Source: Bacteroidota bacterium
GTDB lineage: Bacteria > Bacteroidota > Bacteroidia > Bacteroidales > CAJPTX01
DNA: 6,521 nt
Assembly: GCA_002748015.1 (NCBI GenBank)
Contig: PDRH01000013.1
Coordinates: 1-6,521 of the forward strand
Reading direction: 5' to 3'
A program made the translations under genes and the position numbers. A model generated the notes under the pieces. It searched no databases. It was not told the DNA's origin and saw nothing but the letters and a program-made list of their open reading frames with translations. This document shows positions 1 to 6,378 of the stretch, one piece after another (the stretch's first letter is position 1; each line of letters opens with the position of its first letter).

Positions 1-125
1 CTATTCTCGATAGGTTCGACACGCTATGCAGCTCGATTAGCGATGGGCTACCTGGGGAGATAGCGCTGCGCCGGAAGCAGTACGAGTACTATAGGGATCT
101 GCTGCTGGGGTTCGAGCGGGAATAG
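1..125 (+). CDS. hsdS: Type I restriction-modification specificity subunit HsdS, C-terminal end (partial)
   Basis: This is the 3' end of a gene that begins left of the window. Reading from position 3 gives 40 residues before the TAG at 123-125. The fragment contains LRRKQYEYYRDLLLGF, which is the typical end of the distal conserved helical region of type I S subunits, where R-x-K-Q-Y-E-Y-Y-R is recurrent. HsdS binds DNA through two target recognition domains separated by conserved helices, and bridges two HsdM methylases and two HsdR motors. Neither recognition domain lies in the window, so target specificity cannot be inferred. The orientation matches hsdR at 1101, with an opposite-strand toxin-antitoxin pair between them. 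An hsdM is expected upstream by analogy with other type I loci, but this cannot be seen. The family call rests on a short fragment, yet the motif is distinctive. Confidence 0.85.
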   Translation, partial: ILDRFDTLCSSISDGLPGEIALRRKQYEYYRDLLLGFERE

Positions 126-240
126 GGGGTGGTGCGCGGGTATGGCGGGGGTAGGGTGGGTGCCGTGTGGGGAGGGTAGCCGTGGTATCCGCCGGAGGCT
201 GGCGCGTGTTCCCCACCGCGGCGTTACGGGGGTAGGTGGG
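126..240. other. G-rich convergent intergenic gap with a G-quadruplex-type motif
   Basis: No gene is seen between the hsdS stop and the hepT stop, which face each other. The plus strand is extremely G-skewed: 121-180 contains 36 G and only 6 C by hand count. Positions 138-160 fit the G3N1-7 quadruplex pattern, with G-runs at 138-140, 147-151, 154-156 and 158-160 and loops of 6, 2 and 1 bases. Further G-runs lie at 169-172 and 174-176. The complementary, C-rich strand would be the 3' trailer of the hepT transcript. C-rich, G-poor RNA is the kind of sequence Rho uses, so a termination role is possible but is inference only. Confidence 0.6.
212..240 (+). terminator. Weak candidate hairpin terminator downstream of hsdS
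   Basis: CCCACC at 212-217 is complementary to GGTGGG at 235-240, leaving a 17-base loop. On the plus strand it is followed by a T-rich stretch (241-263) that lies in the 3' end of hepT. A terminator for rightward hsdS transcription would fit here. The stem is short, the loop is long and the T tract is interrupted, so this is tentative. Confidence 0.2.
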
Positions 241-600
241 CTATTCGTTTTCTATTCGCTTTTGCTCGCTGTAGATATCCTTGAGCTGTTCCATTAGGGG
301 AGGTAGACGGTGTTCCACAACATCCCAAATTATATCGAAGTCTAGCCCAAAGTAATCATGCGCTAGTATATCCCGAAGGCCACACATCTCGCGCCAAGGG
401 ATGTTATCGTACTGCGCTTTTAGCTCTTCTCCAACACCTTTTGCTGCCTCGCCAAGGATTTGGAGTCGGTAGCATACCATGTCCTGTAAACCGATATGCT
501 GCTCCATATCCGCCCGCTGCTTACCAGCAGTGTACTCCTTTAGCAGTCCTATGGAGTAAATCATATCGTACAGGCATTGTAGCTCCGTGCGCCTAACCAT
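241..600 (-). CDS. hepT: HepT-like HEPN-domain RNase toxin (DUF86 family)
   Basis: The 119-residue protein has the usual length of the DUF86/HepT family. The HEPN catalytic motif R-x4-H-x-Y is intact as RDILAHDY, with R76, H81 and Y83. It sits in the context typical of the family, with IPWREMCGLRD before it and an FDIIWD helix after it. Family members are all-helical, metal-independent ribonucleases that act as dimers and are neutralised by a paired MNT nucleotidyltransferase, which adds AMP to the tyrosine of this motif. The start ATG at 598-600 lies inside the end of mntA, sharing the eight bases ATGGTTAG, so translation is probably coupled to the antitoxin. The gene is transcribed towards hsdS and away from hsdR. 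Its G+C content is about 48% by hand count, well below the roughly 65% of sampled hsdR lines, consistent with separate acquisition. The cellular RNA target cannot be told from the sequence. Confidence 0.9.
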   Translation of the reverse strand: MVRRTELQCLYDMIYSIGLLKEYTAGKQRADMEQHIGLQDMVCYRLQILGEAAKGVGEELKAQYDNIPWREMCGLRDILAHDYFGLDFDIIWDVVEHRLPPLMEQLKDIYSEQKRIENE

Positions 601-889
601 ATAGCCTCATTTCTTCTCCCAGTATGTATTTTCTCAGGTGGGGCTTGATACTCCTGTAGCATACGAGGTCGACTGAGCGCCCGAGCAGGTCCTCTAGCTC
701 GTACTTCAGGGCAAGGTAGTCGAAGGCATCGTAGCCGGGTGGTAGCTCTATGAGTATGTCGATGTCGCTACTCGGTGTCTGCTCGCCCCGTACGTAGGAA
801 CCGAACAGCCCAGCCCGCTTGACGCCGTGCGTTTTGAGGCATTGGGATACGCAGGTTGCGATATGCTGCAGGTTCATGGTCGTACGCAT
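593..889 (-). CDS. mntA: MntA-like minimal nucleotidyltransferase antitoxin
   Basis: The 98-residue protein is a minimal nucleotidyltransferase of the DNA polymerase beta superfamily. The signature G-S-x10-D-x-D is intact: G30, S31, D42 and D44. A third metal-ligand aspartate is likely D74 in the VDLV strand. In characterised HEPN/MNT pairs this enzyme uses ATP to AMPylate the tyrosine in the toxin's R-x4-H-x-Y motif, inactivating it. All active-site residues needed for that are present here. It is the first gene of the operon, with hepT following in an 8-base overlap. I keep the ATG at 887-889, which gives a leader of about 17 bases from the predicted start site and has an AGG about 6 bases upstream. 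An in-frame ATG at 875-877 (residue 5) is an alternative and would not affect the motifs. Another nucleotidyltransferase function cannot be excluded, but the pairing with hepT makes antitoxin by far the likeliest role. Confidence 0.9.
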   Translation of the reverse strand: MRTTMNLQHIATCVSQCLKTHGVKRAGLFGSYVRGEQTPSSDIDILIELPPGYDAFDYLALKYELEDLLGRSVDLVCYRSIKPHLRKYILGEEMRLYG

Positions 890-907
890 TGTGCCTGGTG
901 ACTAGTC

Positions 908-943
908 CTTTGCAAAGTTAATCATTTTCGTTGCGTTTGCAAC
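908..943. repeat. Two palindromic TTTGCAA elements over the mntA promoter
   Basis: CTTTGCAAAG at 908-917 is a perfect 10-base palindrome overlapping the -7 box. GTTGC at 930-934 and GCAAC at 939-943 form an inverted repeat with a 4-base spacer overlapping the -33 element. Both contain TTTGCAA, at 909-915 and 936-942, in direct orientation 27 bases apart. They could be operator half-sites for autoregulation, but part of the match is dictated by the promoter consensus itself. Confidence 0.4.
913..942 (-). promoter_or_regulatory. Bacteroidota-type promoter for mntA-hepT
   Basis: On the minus strand, TTG (940-942) is followed after exactly 19 bases by TAACTTTG (913-920). This matches the Bacteroidota primary-sigma consensus of TTG/TTTG at -33 and TAnnTTTG at -7. 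Transcription would begin near position 906-907, about 17 bases before the mntA start codon. The promoter points away from hsdR, so the toxin-antitoxin operon has its own expression signal. Confidence 0.7.
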
Positions 944-1010
944 TGGCGTTGTTCTCCTTGGATAGTCCGTTTTCCCATCGCATCGTGCTGGTAGATCGTC
1001 GTATTTTTAG

Positions 1011-1018
1011 TATCTTTG
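1011..1018 (+). promoter_or_regulatory. Candidate -7 box for hsdR
   Basis: TATCTTTG matches TAnnTTTG exactly. No good -33 element is present at 19-20 bases upstream; the best is CTG at 988-990. Transcription would begin near 1025, giving an hsdR leader of about 75 bases. hsdR therefore probably has a promoter separate from hsdM-hsdS, as expected because the toxin-antitoxin operon on the opposite strand interrupts the locus. Confidence 0.5.
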
Positions 1019-1047
1019 TACTCGTGCCACAATACTAGGTGGCTATG

Positions 1048-1071
1048 CCCTTTGCCGCTGATTGCAAGGGG
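1048..1071 (+). promoter_or_regulatory. Stem-loop in the hsdR leader, possible attenuator
   Basis: CCCTTTGC (1048-1055) pairs with GCAAGGGG (1064-1071) as an 8-base stem with one G-U wobble and an 8-base loop. TTTATCT follows directly, so it resembles a weak intrinsic terminator inside the leader. The 5' arm CCCTTT (1048-1053) is also exactly complementary to AAAGGG (1087-1092), which overlaps the hsdR ribosome binding site. The two pairings exclude each other. No known riboswitch class was recognised. Confidence 0.4.
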
Positions 1072-1089
1072 TTTATCTAACCATAAAAA

Positions 1090-1095
1090 GGGAGG
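1090..1095 (+). promoter_or_regulatory. Strong Shine-Dalgarno site deciding the hsdR start
   Basis: GGGAGG lies 5 bases before the ATG at 1101 and fixes it as the start, rather than the in-frame TTG at 1062. A strong Shine-Dalgarno site is unusual for Bacteroidota, whose genes often lack one; mntA, pepO and the last gene in this window show no comparable site. Confidence 0.75.
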
Positions 1096-1100
1096 TCCTC

Positions 1101-4100
1101 ATGGCGCAGTACAAGCCCATAGCGGAGTCGAACGGTTTTATAGTTCTGGATGCCAACGCGCAGGTGGGTGCGCTGAGCGAGCCGGCCGCAGGCTACCAGA
1201 CGGAGGAGGGGCTGGAGATGGAGTTCATCGCCGACCTGCGTAACCAGGGCTATGAGTACTGCGCGGAGCTGAAGACGCCCGATGCCCTGCTGGACAACGC
1301 CCGGGTGCAGCTGGGACGACTCAACGGGGTTACCTTCACCGATGGGGAGTGGGCGCGCTTTCTGGATGAGTTCCTGGACTGCAAGGGGGATGGGCTGGTG
1401 GCGAAGGCGCAGAAGATTCACCGGAACTACATCCACGACTTCGAGTTTGACGATGGGCGTAGGCAGAATATCTACCTGGTGGACCATCAGGAGGTGCTGC
1501 ACAACCGGGTGCAGGTGATCAACCAGTTCTCGCAGGCGGGGCGGCATGCGAACCGCTACGATGTTACGATACTGGTCAACGGCCTGCCGCTGGTGCAGGT
1601 GGAGCTGAAGCGGCGTGGGGTGGACATCCGCGAGGCGTTCAACCAGGTGCACCGCTACAGCAAGGAGAGCTTCAACGGGGAGCATTCGCTCTTCAAGTAC
1701 ATCCAGCTGTTCGTGATCTCGAATGGTACGTACTCGCGCTACTTCGCCAATACGACCAAGCGCAATCGGGATAGCTACGACTTCACGATGACCTGGGCGC
1801 ATGCTGACAACAAGCCAATTCACGACCTGAAGGATTTCACGGCCTCCTTCTTCCATAAGAACACCCTGCTGCAGGTGCTGCTGAAGTACTCGGTGCTGGA
1901 CACGAGCGATACGCTGCTGGTGATGCGCCCCTACCAGATCGCGGCGACGGAGCGCATCCTGTGGAAGATACGTAGCGCACACGAGGCCAAGCAGTGGAGC
2001 ACGCCGGCCGGGGGCGGGTACATCTGGCACACGACGGGGTCGGGGAAGACGCTCACGAGCTTCAAGGCGGCGCTGCTGGCCACGAGGATAGATTTCATCG
2101 AAAAGGTATTCTTCGTGGTGGACCGCAAGGACCTGGACTACCAGACCATGAAGGAGTACCAGCGCTTTTCGCCCGATAGCGTGAATGGTTCGGCCGATAC
2201 GGCGGGTCTCAAGCGCAACATTGCCAAGAAGGACAACAAGATCATCGTCACGACCATCCAGAAGCTGAACAAGCTGATGAAGAGCGAGAGCAACCTGCCG
2301 ATATTCGATAGGGAGGTGGTGTTCATCTTCGACGAGGCGCACCGCTCGCAGTTCGGGGAGGCGCAGAGGAACCTGCGGCGCAAGTTCAAGAAGTACTACC
2401 AGTTCGGCTTTACGGGCACGCCGATCTTCGCGGAGAATGCGATAGGCACGGAGACGACGGCCGATGTGTTCGGCAAGGAGCTGCATGCCTACGTCATAAC
2501 GCATGCCATCCGGGACGAGAAGGTGCTGAAGTTCAAGGTGGACTACAACGATGTGCGCCCGCATTTCCGGGCGATAGAGGGTGAGCAGGACGAGGAGAAG
2601 CTGAGCGCGGCGGAGAATAAGAAGCTGCTGCTGCATCCCGGGCGTATCCGTGAGGTCTCGCAGTACATCCTGAGCAATTTCCGGCGCAAGACGCACCGTA
2701 CGCAGGGGGGCAGGGGGTTCAACGCGATGTTCGCGGTGAGCAGCATCGAGGCGGCCAAGCTCTACTACCAGGAGCTTAAAAGCCTGCAGGCGGGTAGCGA
2801 GCATCCGCTGAAGATCGCGACGATATTCTCCTACGCAGCGAACGAGGAGCAGCATGCGATAGGGGATATAGCCGATGAGCAGTTTGAGGTCTCGGCGATG
2901 GACCTGAGCGCGAAGGAGTTCCTGGAGCGGGCGGTAGCTGACTACAATGCGATGTTCGGGACGAGCTATGGGGGGGATGGTCAGTGGTTCCAGAACTACT
3001 ACCGGGATGTGGCCATGCGGGTGAAGGATCGGGAGGTGGATCTGCTGATCGTGGTGGGTATGTTCCTGACCGGCTTCGATGCGCCGACGCTGAACACGCT
3101 CTTCGTGGACAAGAACCTCCGCTACCACGGGCTGATGCAGGCCTTCTCGCGCACGAACCGCATCTACGATAAGAGCAAGACCTTCGGGAACATCGTTACC
3201 TTCCGCAACCTGGAGGAGGCGACCAAGGCGGCGATAGCCCGCTTCGGGGAGCAGGGGACGCGGGATGTGCTGCTGGAGAAGAGCTACCGGGAGTACCTGG
3301 AGGGTTTCCGCGACATCATCAGCGGGCTGGAGTGCCGTGGCTACATCGAGGTGGTGAAGGACCTGCGGGAGTGCTTCCCGGAGCCGACGGAGATAAAGAC
3401 CACGGCGGAGAAGAAGGAGTTCATCCGTGTGTTCGGCGAGTACCTGCGGATAGAGAACATCCTGCAGAACTTCGATGAGTACCACCACCTGAAGGAGCTG
3501 CAGAAGATAGACCCGACGGATGGGGATGCGCTGGCGGCCTTCAAGGAGCGGTTCTTCCTGGAGGATAAGGACATCGCGGCCATGCGTGGCATCGACGTGC
3601 TGCCCGAGCGGCTGGTGCAGGACTACCGTTCGACCTACAGCGATATCCGGGAGTGGTACAAGAATATGCAGGAGGGCGAGGAGGTGGAGGAGGCGCTCGT
3701 GGACTGGGACGATGTGGTGTTCGAGGTGGAGCTGCTGAAGTCGCAGGAGATCGACCTGGACTACATCCTGGCGCTGCTGCTGGAGTACCACCGGGAGCGG
3801 TGGAGTAGGGAGGCACTCGTTGAGGAGGTTCGTCGCCTGGTGCGCTCGAGCGTGGATACTCGGGCCAAGGAGGAGCTGGTAGTGGACTTCATCGACCAGG
3901 TGGACTTCGGCACTATCGACGATAGGGCGGGGGTGATCGAGGCCTTCTTCCTCTATGCGCAGGAGCGGATGCAGGCGGAGGTGGAGGTGCTGATAGCTGA
4001 GGAGAACCTTGTGTCCGAACGGGCGAAGCGTTACATCCGTTTATCGCTGAAGCGGGGCTTTGCGAGCGAGAACGGTACAGACCTTAAGGAGCTTATGCCG

Positions 4101-4205
4101 AGGATGAGCCCGCTGGACCCGAAGTTTCTGCCGATGAAGCGTAGGGTTTACGGCCGGATAGTAGCGATGATAGAGAAGTACAAGGGCGTGGGTGGCGAGC
4201 TGTAG
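1101..4205 (+). CDS. hsdR: Type I restriction enzyme HsdR subunit, EcoR124I-like (type IC)
   Basis: This complete 1034-residue subunit cuts and translocates DNA within the HsdR2M2S complex, using ATP hydrolysis on unmethylated targets. The N-terminal PD-(D/E)xK nuclease shows D154, E168 and K170 (VELK), followed by the RecB-like Q-x3-Y motif at Q182 and Y186. The SF2 helicase motor then carries Walker A TTGSGKT (311-317, K316), motif II DEAH (411-414), motif III TGTP (438-441) and motif VI QAFSRTNR (680-687). The C-terminal third is helical and should bind the methylase core. By memory the whole length, near the 1038 residues of EcoR124I HsdR, aligns closely with that enzyme, for example at the N-terminal IAESN-FIVLD and at the helicase motifs. 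No truncation or frameshift is evident and every catalytic motif is intact, so restriction activity is expected if HsdM and HsdS are present. ATG 1101 is chosen because of the strong ribosome binding site. Confidence 0.97.
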   Translation: MAQYKPIAESNGFIVLDANAQVGALSEPAAGYQTEEGLEMEFIADLRNQGYEYCAELKTPDALLDNARVQLGRLNGVTFTDGEWARFLDEFLDCKGDGLVAKAQKIHRNYIHDFEFDDGRRQNIYLVDHQEVLHNRVQVINQFSQAGRHANRYDVTILVNGLPLVQVELKRRGVDIREAFNQVHRYSKESFNGEHSLFKYIQLFVISNGTYSRYFANTTKRNRDSYDFTMTWAHADNKPIHDLKDFTASFFHKNTLLQVLLKYSVLDTSDTLLVMRPYQIAATERILWKIRSAHEAKQWSTPAGGGYIWHTTGSGKTLTSFKAALLATRIDFIEKVFFVVDRKDLDYQTMKEYQRFSPDSVNGSADTAGLKRNIAKKDNKIIVTTIQKLNKLMKSESNLPIFDREVVFIFDEAHRSQFGEAQRNLRRKFKKYYQFGFTGTPIFAENAIGTETTADVFGKELHAYVITHAIRDEKVLKFKVDYNDVRPHFRAIEGEQDEEKLSAAENKKLLLHPGRIREVSQYILSNFRRKTHRTQGGRGFNAMFAVSSIEAAKLYYQELKSLQAGSEHPLKIATIFSYAANEEQHAIGDIADEQFEVSAMDLSAKEFLERAVADYNAMFGTSYGGDGQWFQNYYRDVAMRVKDREVDLLIVVGMFLTGFDAPTLNTLFVDKNLRYHGLMQAFSRTNRIYDKSKTFGNIVTFRNLEEATKAAIARFGEQGTRDVLLEKSYREYLEGFRDIISGLECRGYIEVVKDLRECFPEPTEIKTTAEKKEFIRVFGEYLRIENILQNFDEYHHLKELQKIDPTDGDALAAFKERFFLEDKDIAAMRGIDVLPERLVQDYRSTYSDIREWYKNMQEGEEVEEALVDWDDVVFEVELLKSQEIDLDYILALLLEYHRERWSREALVEEVRRLVRSSVDTRAKEELVVDFIDQVDFGTIDDRAGVIEAFFLYAQERMQAEVEVLIAEENLVSERAKRYIRLSLKRGFASENGTDLKELMPRMSPLDPKFLPMKRRVYGRIVAMIEKYKGVGGEL

Positions 4206-4243
4206 CCAAAGGTTGTCGCAGGGCTGGTTGGGTGGGGGAGCGT

Positions 4244-4263
4244 CCGAAATGCCCAGAGTTCGG
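4244..4263 (+). terminator. Weak inverted repeat downstream of hsdR
   Basis: CCGAA (4244-4248) and TTCGG (4259-4263) form a 5-base stem with a 10-base loop, 38 bases after the hsdR stop. There is no proper T tract, only AATTT at 4266-4270, and the repeat sits where a -33 element for the next gene would be. It might end hsdR transcription or be a regulatory site, and may equally be chance. Confidence 0.15.
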
Positions 4264-4272
4264 GGAATTTGC

Positions 4273-4280
4273 TAACTTTG
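4273..4280 (+). promoter_or_regulatory. Bacteroidota -7 box for the pepO-like gene
   Basis: TAACTTTG matches TAnnTTTG exactly and is identical to the mntA -7 box. No TTG stands at the expected -33 distance. Transcription would start near 4286, leaving a leader of about 20 bases before the ATG at 4306. This separates the peptidase gene from the restriction locus as an independent unit. Confidence 0.55.
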
Positions 4281-4305
4281 CCAATCGTACGAATTAAGCG
4301 GCGCA

Positions 4306-6351
4306 ATGGATATGAGGAAACAAGGATTTTTACTACTGGCCGGAGTGGCCCTTTCACTCGCGGCCTGCAATGGCAATGATATGAAGCAGCAGGCAATAGA
4401 CCCCGCGGATCTGAACACGACTGTAGCCCCAGGGGACGATTTCTACGAGTACTCCAACGGGGGCTGGATAGCCAAGGCGGAGATTCCAGCGGATAGGGCG
4501 CGCTTCGGGGCGTTTGACGTGCTGCAGGAGGAAACGCAGGAGCGGGTCAAGGAGCTACTCTTCGCTGCGGCTGATAAGCAGGGGGATACCACCAGCATGG
4601 AGTGGCTGCAGATCGGGGATTTCTTCCGCTCCGGCATGGATACCACGGCCATAGAGGAGGCCGGGATAAGTCCCATAGCCCCAGATTTGCAGATAATCAG
4701 CGGGCTGCAGGCGCCGGAGGATATCGTACGAGAGATTGCCCGCGAGCGGTCCATCGGCGGGAGCGACCCCTTCTACGTAACGGTGGAGCAGGATAGCAAG
4801 AACGCCACGGAGATGATCCTCTCCTTCTACCAGTCCGGACTGGGTATGCCGGATCGCTCGTACTACTTCAACGAGGATGAGCGGTCGCAGGAGCTGCGGC
4901 AGGCCTACGTGCAGATGATAGACACGCTCTTCCAGCTCATGGGGAGGGATGAGGAGCAGTCCAGCGCCATTGCTACGGATATTCTCGCCCTGGAGACCAA
5001 GCTGGCCGAGCCGTCGCTAACCCGCCTTCAGTACCGCGACCCACATCTGGTATACAACAAGCTATCGGCCAAGGAGCTTTCCGCGCTGACCCCCAACATC
5101 GACTGGGATAGCTACTTCCTCAACCTCGGGGTGGATAAACCGGACACCATGCTGGTTGACAACCCGAAGTTCCTCAAGGCTCTGAGTAGCCTGCTGGTGT
5201 CCGAGCCAATCAACGTGTGGAAGGACTACCTGACCCTTCACTACGTGCTGGCGTACGCTGGTAGCCTGAGTACGCCCTTTGAGGATGCATCCTTCGCCTT
5301 CTACGGTACGGCGCTCACGGGGCAGCAGGAGATGCGCCCCCGCTGGAAGCGTGTTGCCGGGATGACGCAACGCTTTCTGGGGGAGGCTATTGGTAAGTTC
5401 TACGTCGAGAAGTACTTCCCCGCGGCGGCCAAGGAGAAGATGCTGGAGCTGGTGGAGAACCTCCGTACGGCCTATGCTGTTCGGCTCGGGTCGCTGGAGT
5501 GGATGAGCGAGGAGACCAAGAAGAAGGCCCAGGAGAAGCTGGCAGCCATGGTGGTCAAGATTGGCTACCCGGACCAGTGGCGTGACTACATGGACCTTAT
5601 GGTAGTGCCGGAGAGCTATGCTTTCAACGTACGCAATGGCTACACCTTCCAGTTCAACTATACGATGTCCAAGCTAGGGCAGCCGGTCGACCGCACTGAG
5701 TGGCACATGACCCCTCAGACGATCAATGCGTACTATAGCCCGACGATGAACGAGATAGTTTTCCCGGCGGGCATCCTGCAACCGCCCTTCTTCGATATGG
5801 AGGCGGACGATGCCGTCAACTACGGGGCGATTGGCGTGGTAATAGCCCACGAGATGACCCACGGCTTCGACGACCAGGGGCGTAAGTACAATAAGGACGG
5901 TAACCTCCAGGACTGGTGGACGGCTGAGGATGCGGAGCGCTTCAATGCTGAGTGCCAGCTGCTGGTGGAGGAGTTTGATGCCTTCGAGCTGCTGGAGGGG
6001 CAGCATGTGGACGGCAAGCTAACTCTCGGGGAGAACCTCGCCGACTTCGGTGGCCTGGTGATTTCCATGGCGGCCTTTAAGCATCAGCTGGCCAACGTCA
6101 AGGCGGAGGCCGCAAAGGAAATCGACGGTTTTCTGCCCCTGCAACGCTTCTTCCTGGCCTACTCCAAGGTCTGGCGCAATAAGTCCACGGAGGAGGATCA
6201 GCTGCGTAGGCTCAAGGAGGATGTCCACTCCCCGGGCAAGTTCCGTGTGGATGGGGCGGTGTACAACATCCCTGAGTTCTACCAGGCCTTCGAGGTGAGC
6301 GAGCAGTCGCCCTACTACCGTCCGGAGGATAAGCGCCCCTCCATCTGGTAG
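4306..6351 (+). CDS. pepO: PepO-like M13 (neprilysin family) zinc endopeptidase, lipoprotein
   Basis: The 681-residue protein is full length for the M13 family, which cleaves short peptides on the amino side of hydrophobic residues. A lipoprotein signal is clear: MDMRKQ, a hydrophobic stretch, then lipobox LAAC with C21 as the lipidated residue. It should therefore be anchored outside the cytoplasm, in the periplasm or outer membrane. The zinc site is HEMTH (H515, E516, H519) with the third ligand in ENLAD (E576, D580). Substrate-binding NAYY (474-477) and the C-terminal H641 and R647, spaced like neprilysin H711 and R717, are present. The helical N-terminal lobe fills roughly residues 35-450. 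The usual C-terminal Cys of mammalian neprilysin is absent, as in bacterial forms. ATG 4312 (residue 3) is an alternative start. Porphyromonas gingivalis PepO, an endothelin-converting homologue, is a family member; shared host-directed function is not shown here. Confidence 0.95.
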   Translation: MDMRKQGFLLLAGVALSLAACNGNDMKQQAIDPADLNTTVAPGDDFYEYSNGGWIAKAEIPADRARFGAFDVLQEETQERVKELLFAAADKQGDTTSMEWLQIGDFFRSGMDTTAIEEAGISPIAPDLQIISGLQAPEDIVREIARERSIGGSDPFYVTVEQDSKNATEMILSFYQSGLGMPDRSYYFNEDERSQELRQAYVQMIDTLFQLMGRDEEQSSAIATDILALETKLAEPSLTRLQYRDPHLVYNKLSAKELSALTPNIDWDSYFLNLGVDKPDTMLVDNPKFLKALSSLLVSEPINVWKDYLTLHYVLAYAGSLSTPFEDASFAFYGTALTGQQEMRPRWKRVAGMTQRFLGEAIGKFYVEKYFPAAAKEKMLELVENLRTAYAVRLGSLEWMSEETKKKAQEKLAAMVVKIGYPDQWRDYMDLMVVPESYAFNVRNGYTFQFNYTMSKLGQPVDRTEWHMTPQTINAYYSPTMNEIVFPAGILQPPFFDMEADDAVNYGAIGVVIAHEMTHGFDDQGRKYNKDGNLQDWWTAEDAERFNAECQLLVEEFDAFELLEGQHVDGKLTLGENLADFGGLVISMAAFKHQLANVKAEAAKEIDGFLPLQRFFLAYSKVWRNKSTEEDQLRRLKEDVHSPGKFRVDGAVYNIPEFYQAFEVSEQSPYYRPEDKRPSIW

Positions 6352-6378
6352 GGCCGACAAACCGTATATACTGAGCCA

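Noticed and set aside
1062..1100. In-frame TTG at 1062 as an earlier start of hsdR
   Set aside because: It would put the leader hairpin's 3' arm and the strong Shine-Dalgarno site inside the coding region. The ATG at 1101 has that site at ideal spacing, and the EcoR124I-like alignment begins just after it.
1092..1100. GAGG-T-CCTC as a self-complementary hairpin over the ribosome binding site
   Set aside because: The single-base loop is sterically impossible for a hairpin; it could only matter as a DNA palindrome, for which there is no other support.
1016..1243. Small open frame of 75 codons across the hsdR start
   Set aside because: It overlaps hsdR in another frame, has no ribosome binding site, and its translation is low-complexity Gly/Arg/Ala-rich.
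1077..3791. A 904-codon open frame on the minus strand, antisense to hsdR
   Set aside because: It is in exact codon register with hsdR, so its stops would appear as TTA, CTA or TCA in hsdR, codons that gene avoids. The translation is Leu/Val/Arg/His-rich with no recognisable domain, while hsdR is certain.
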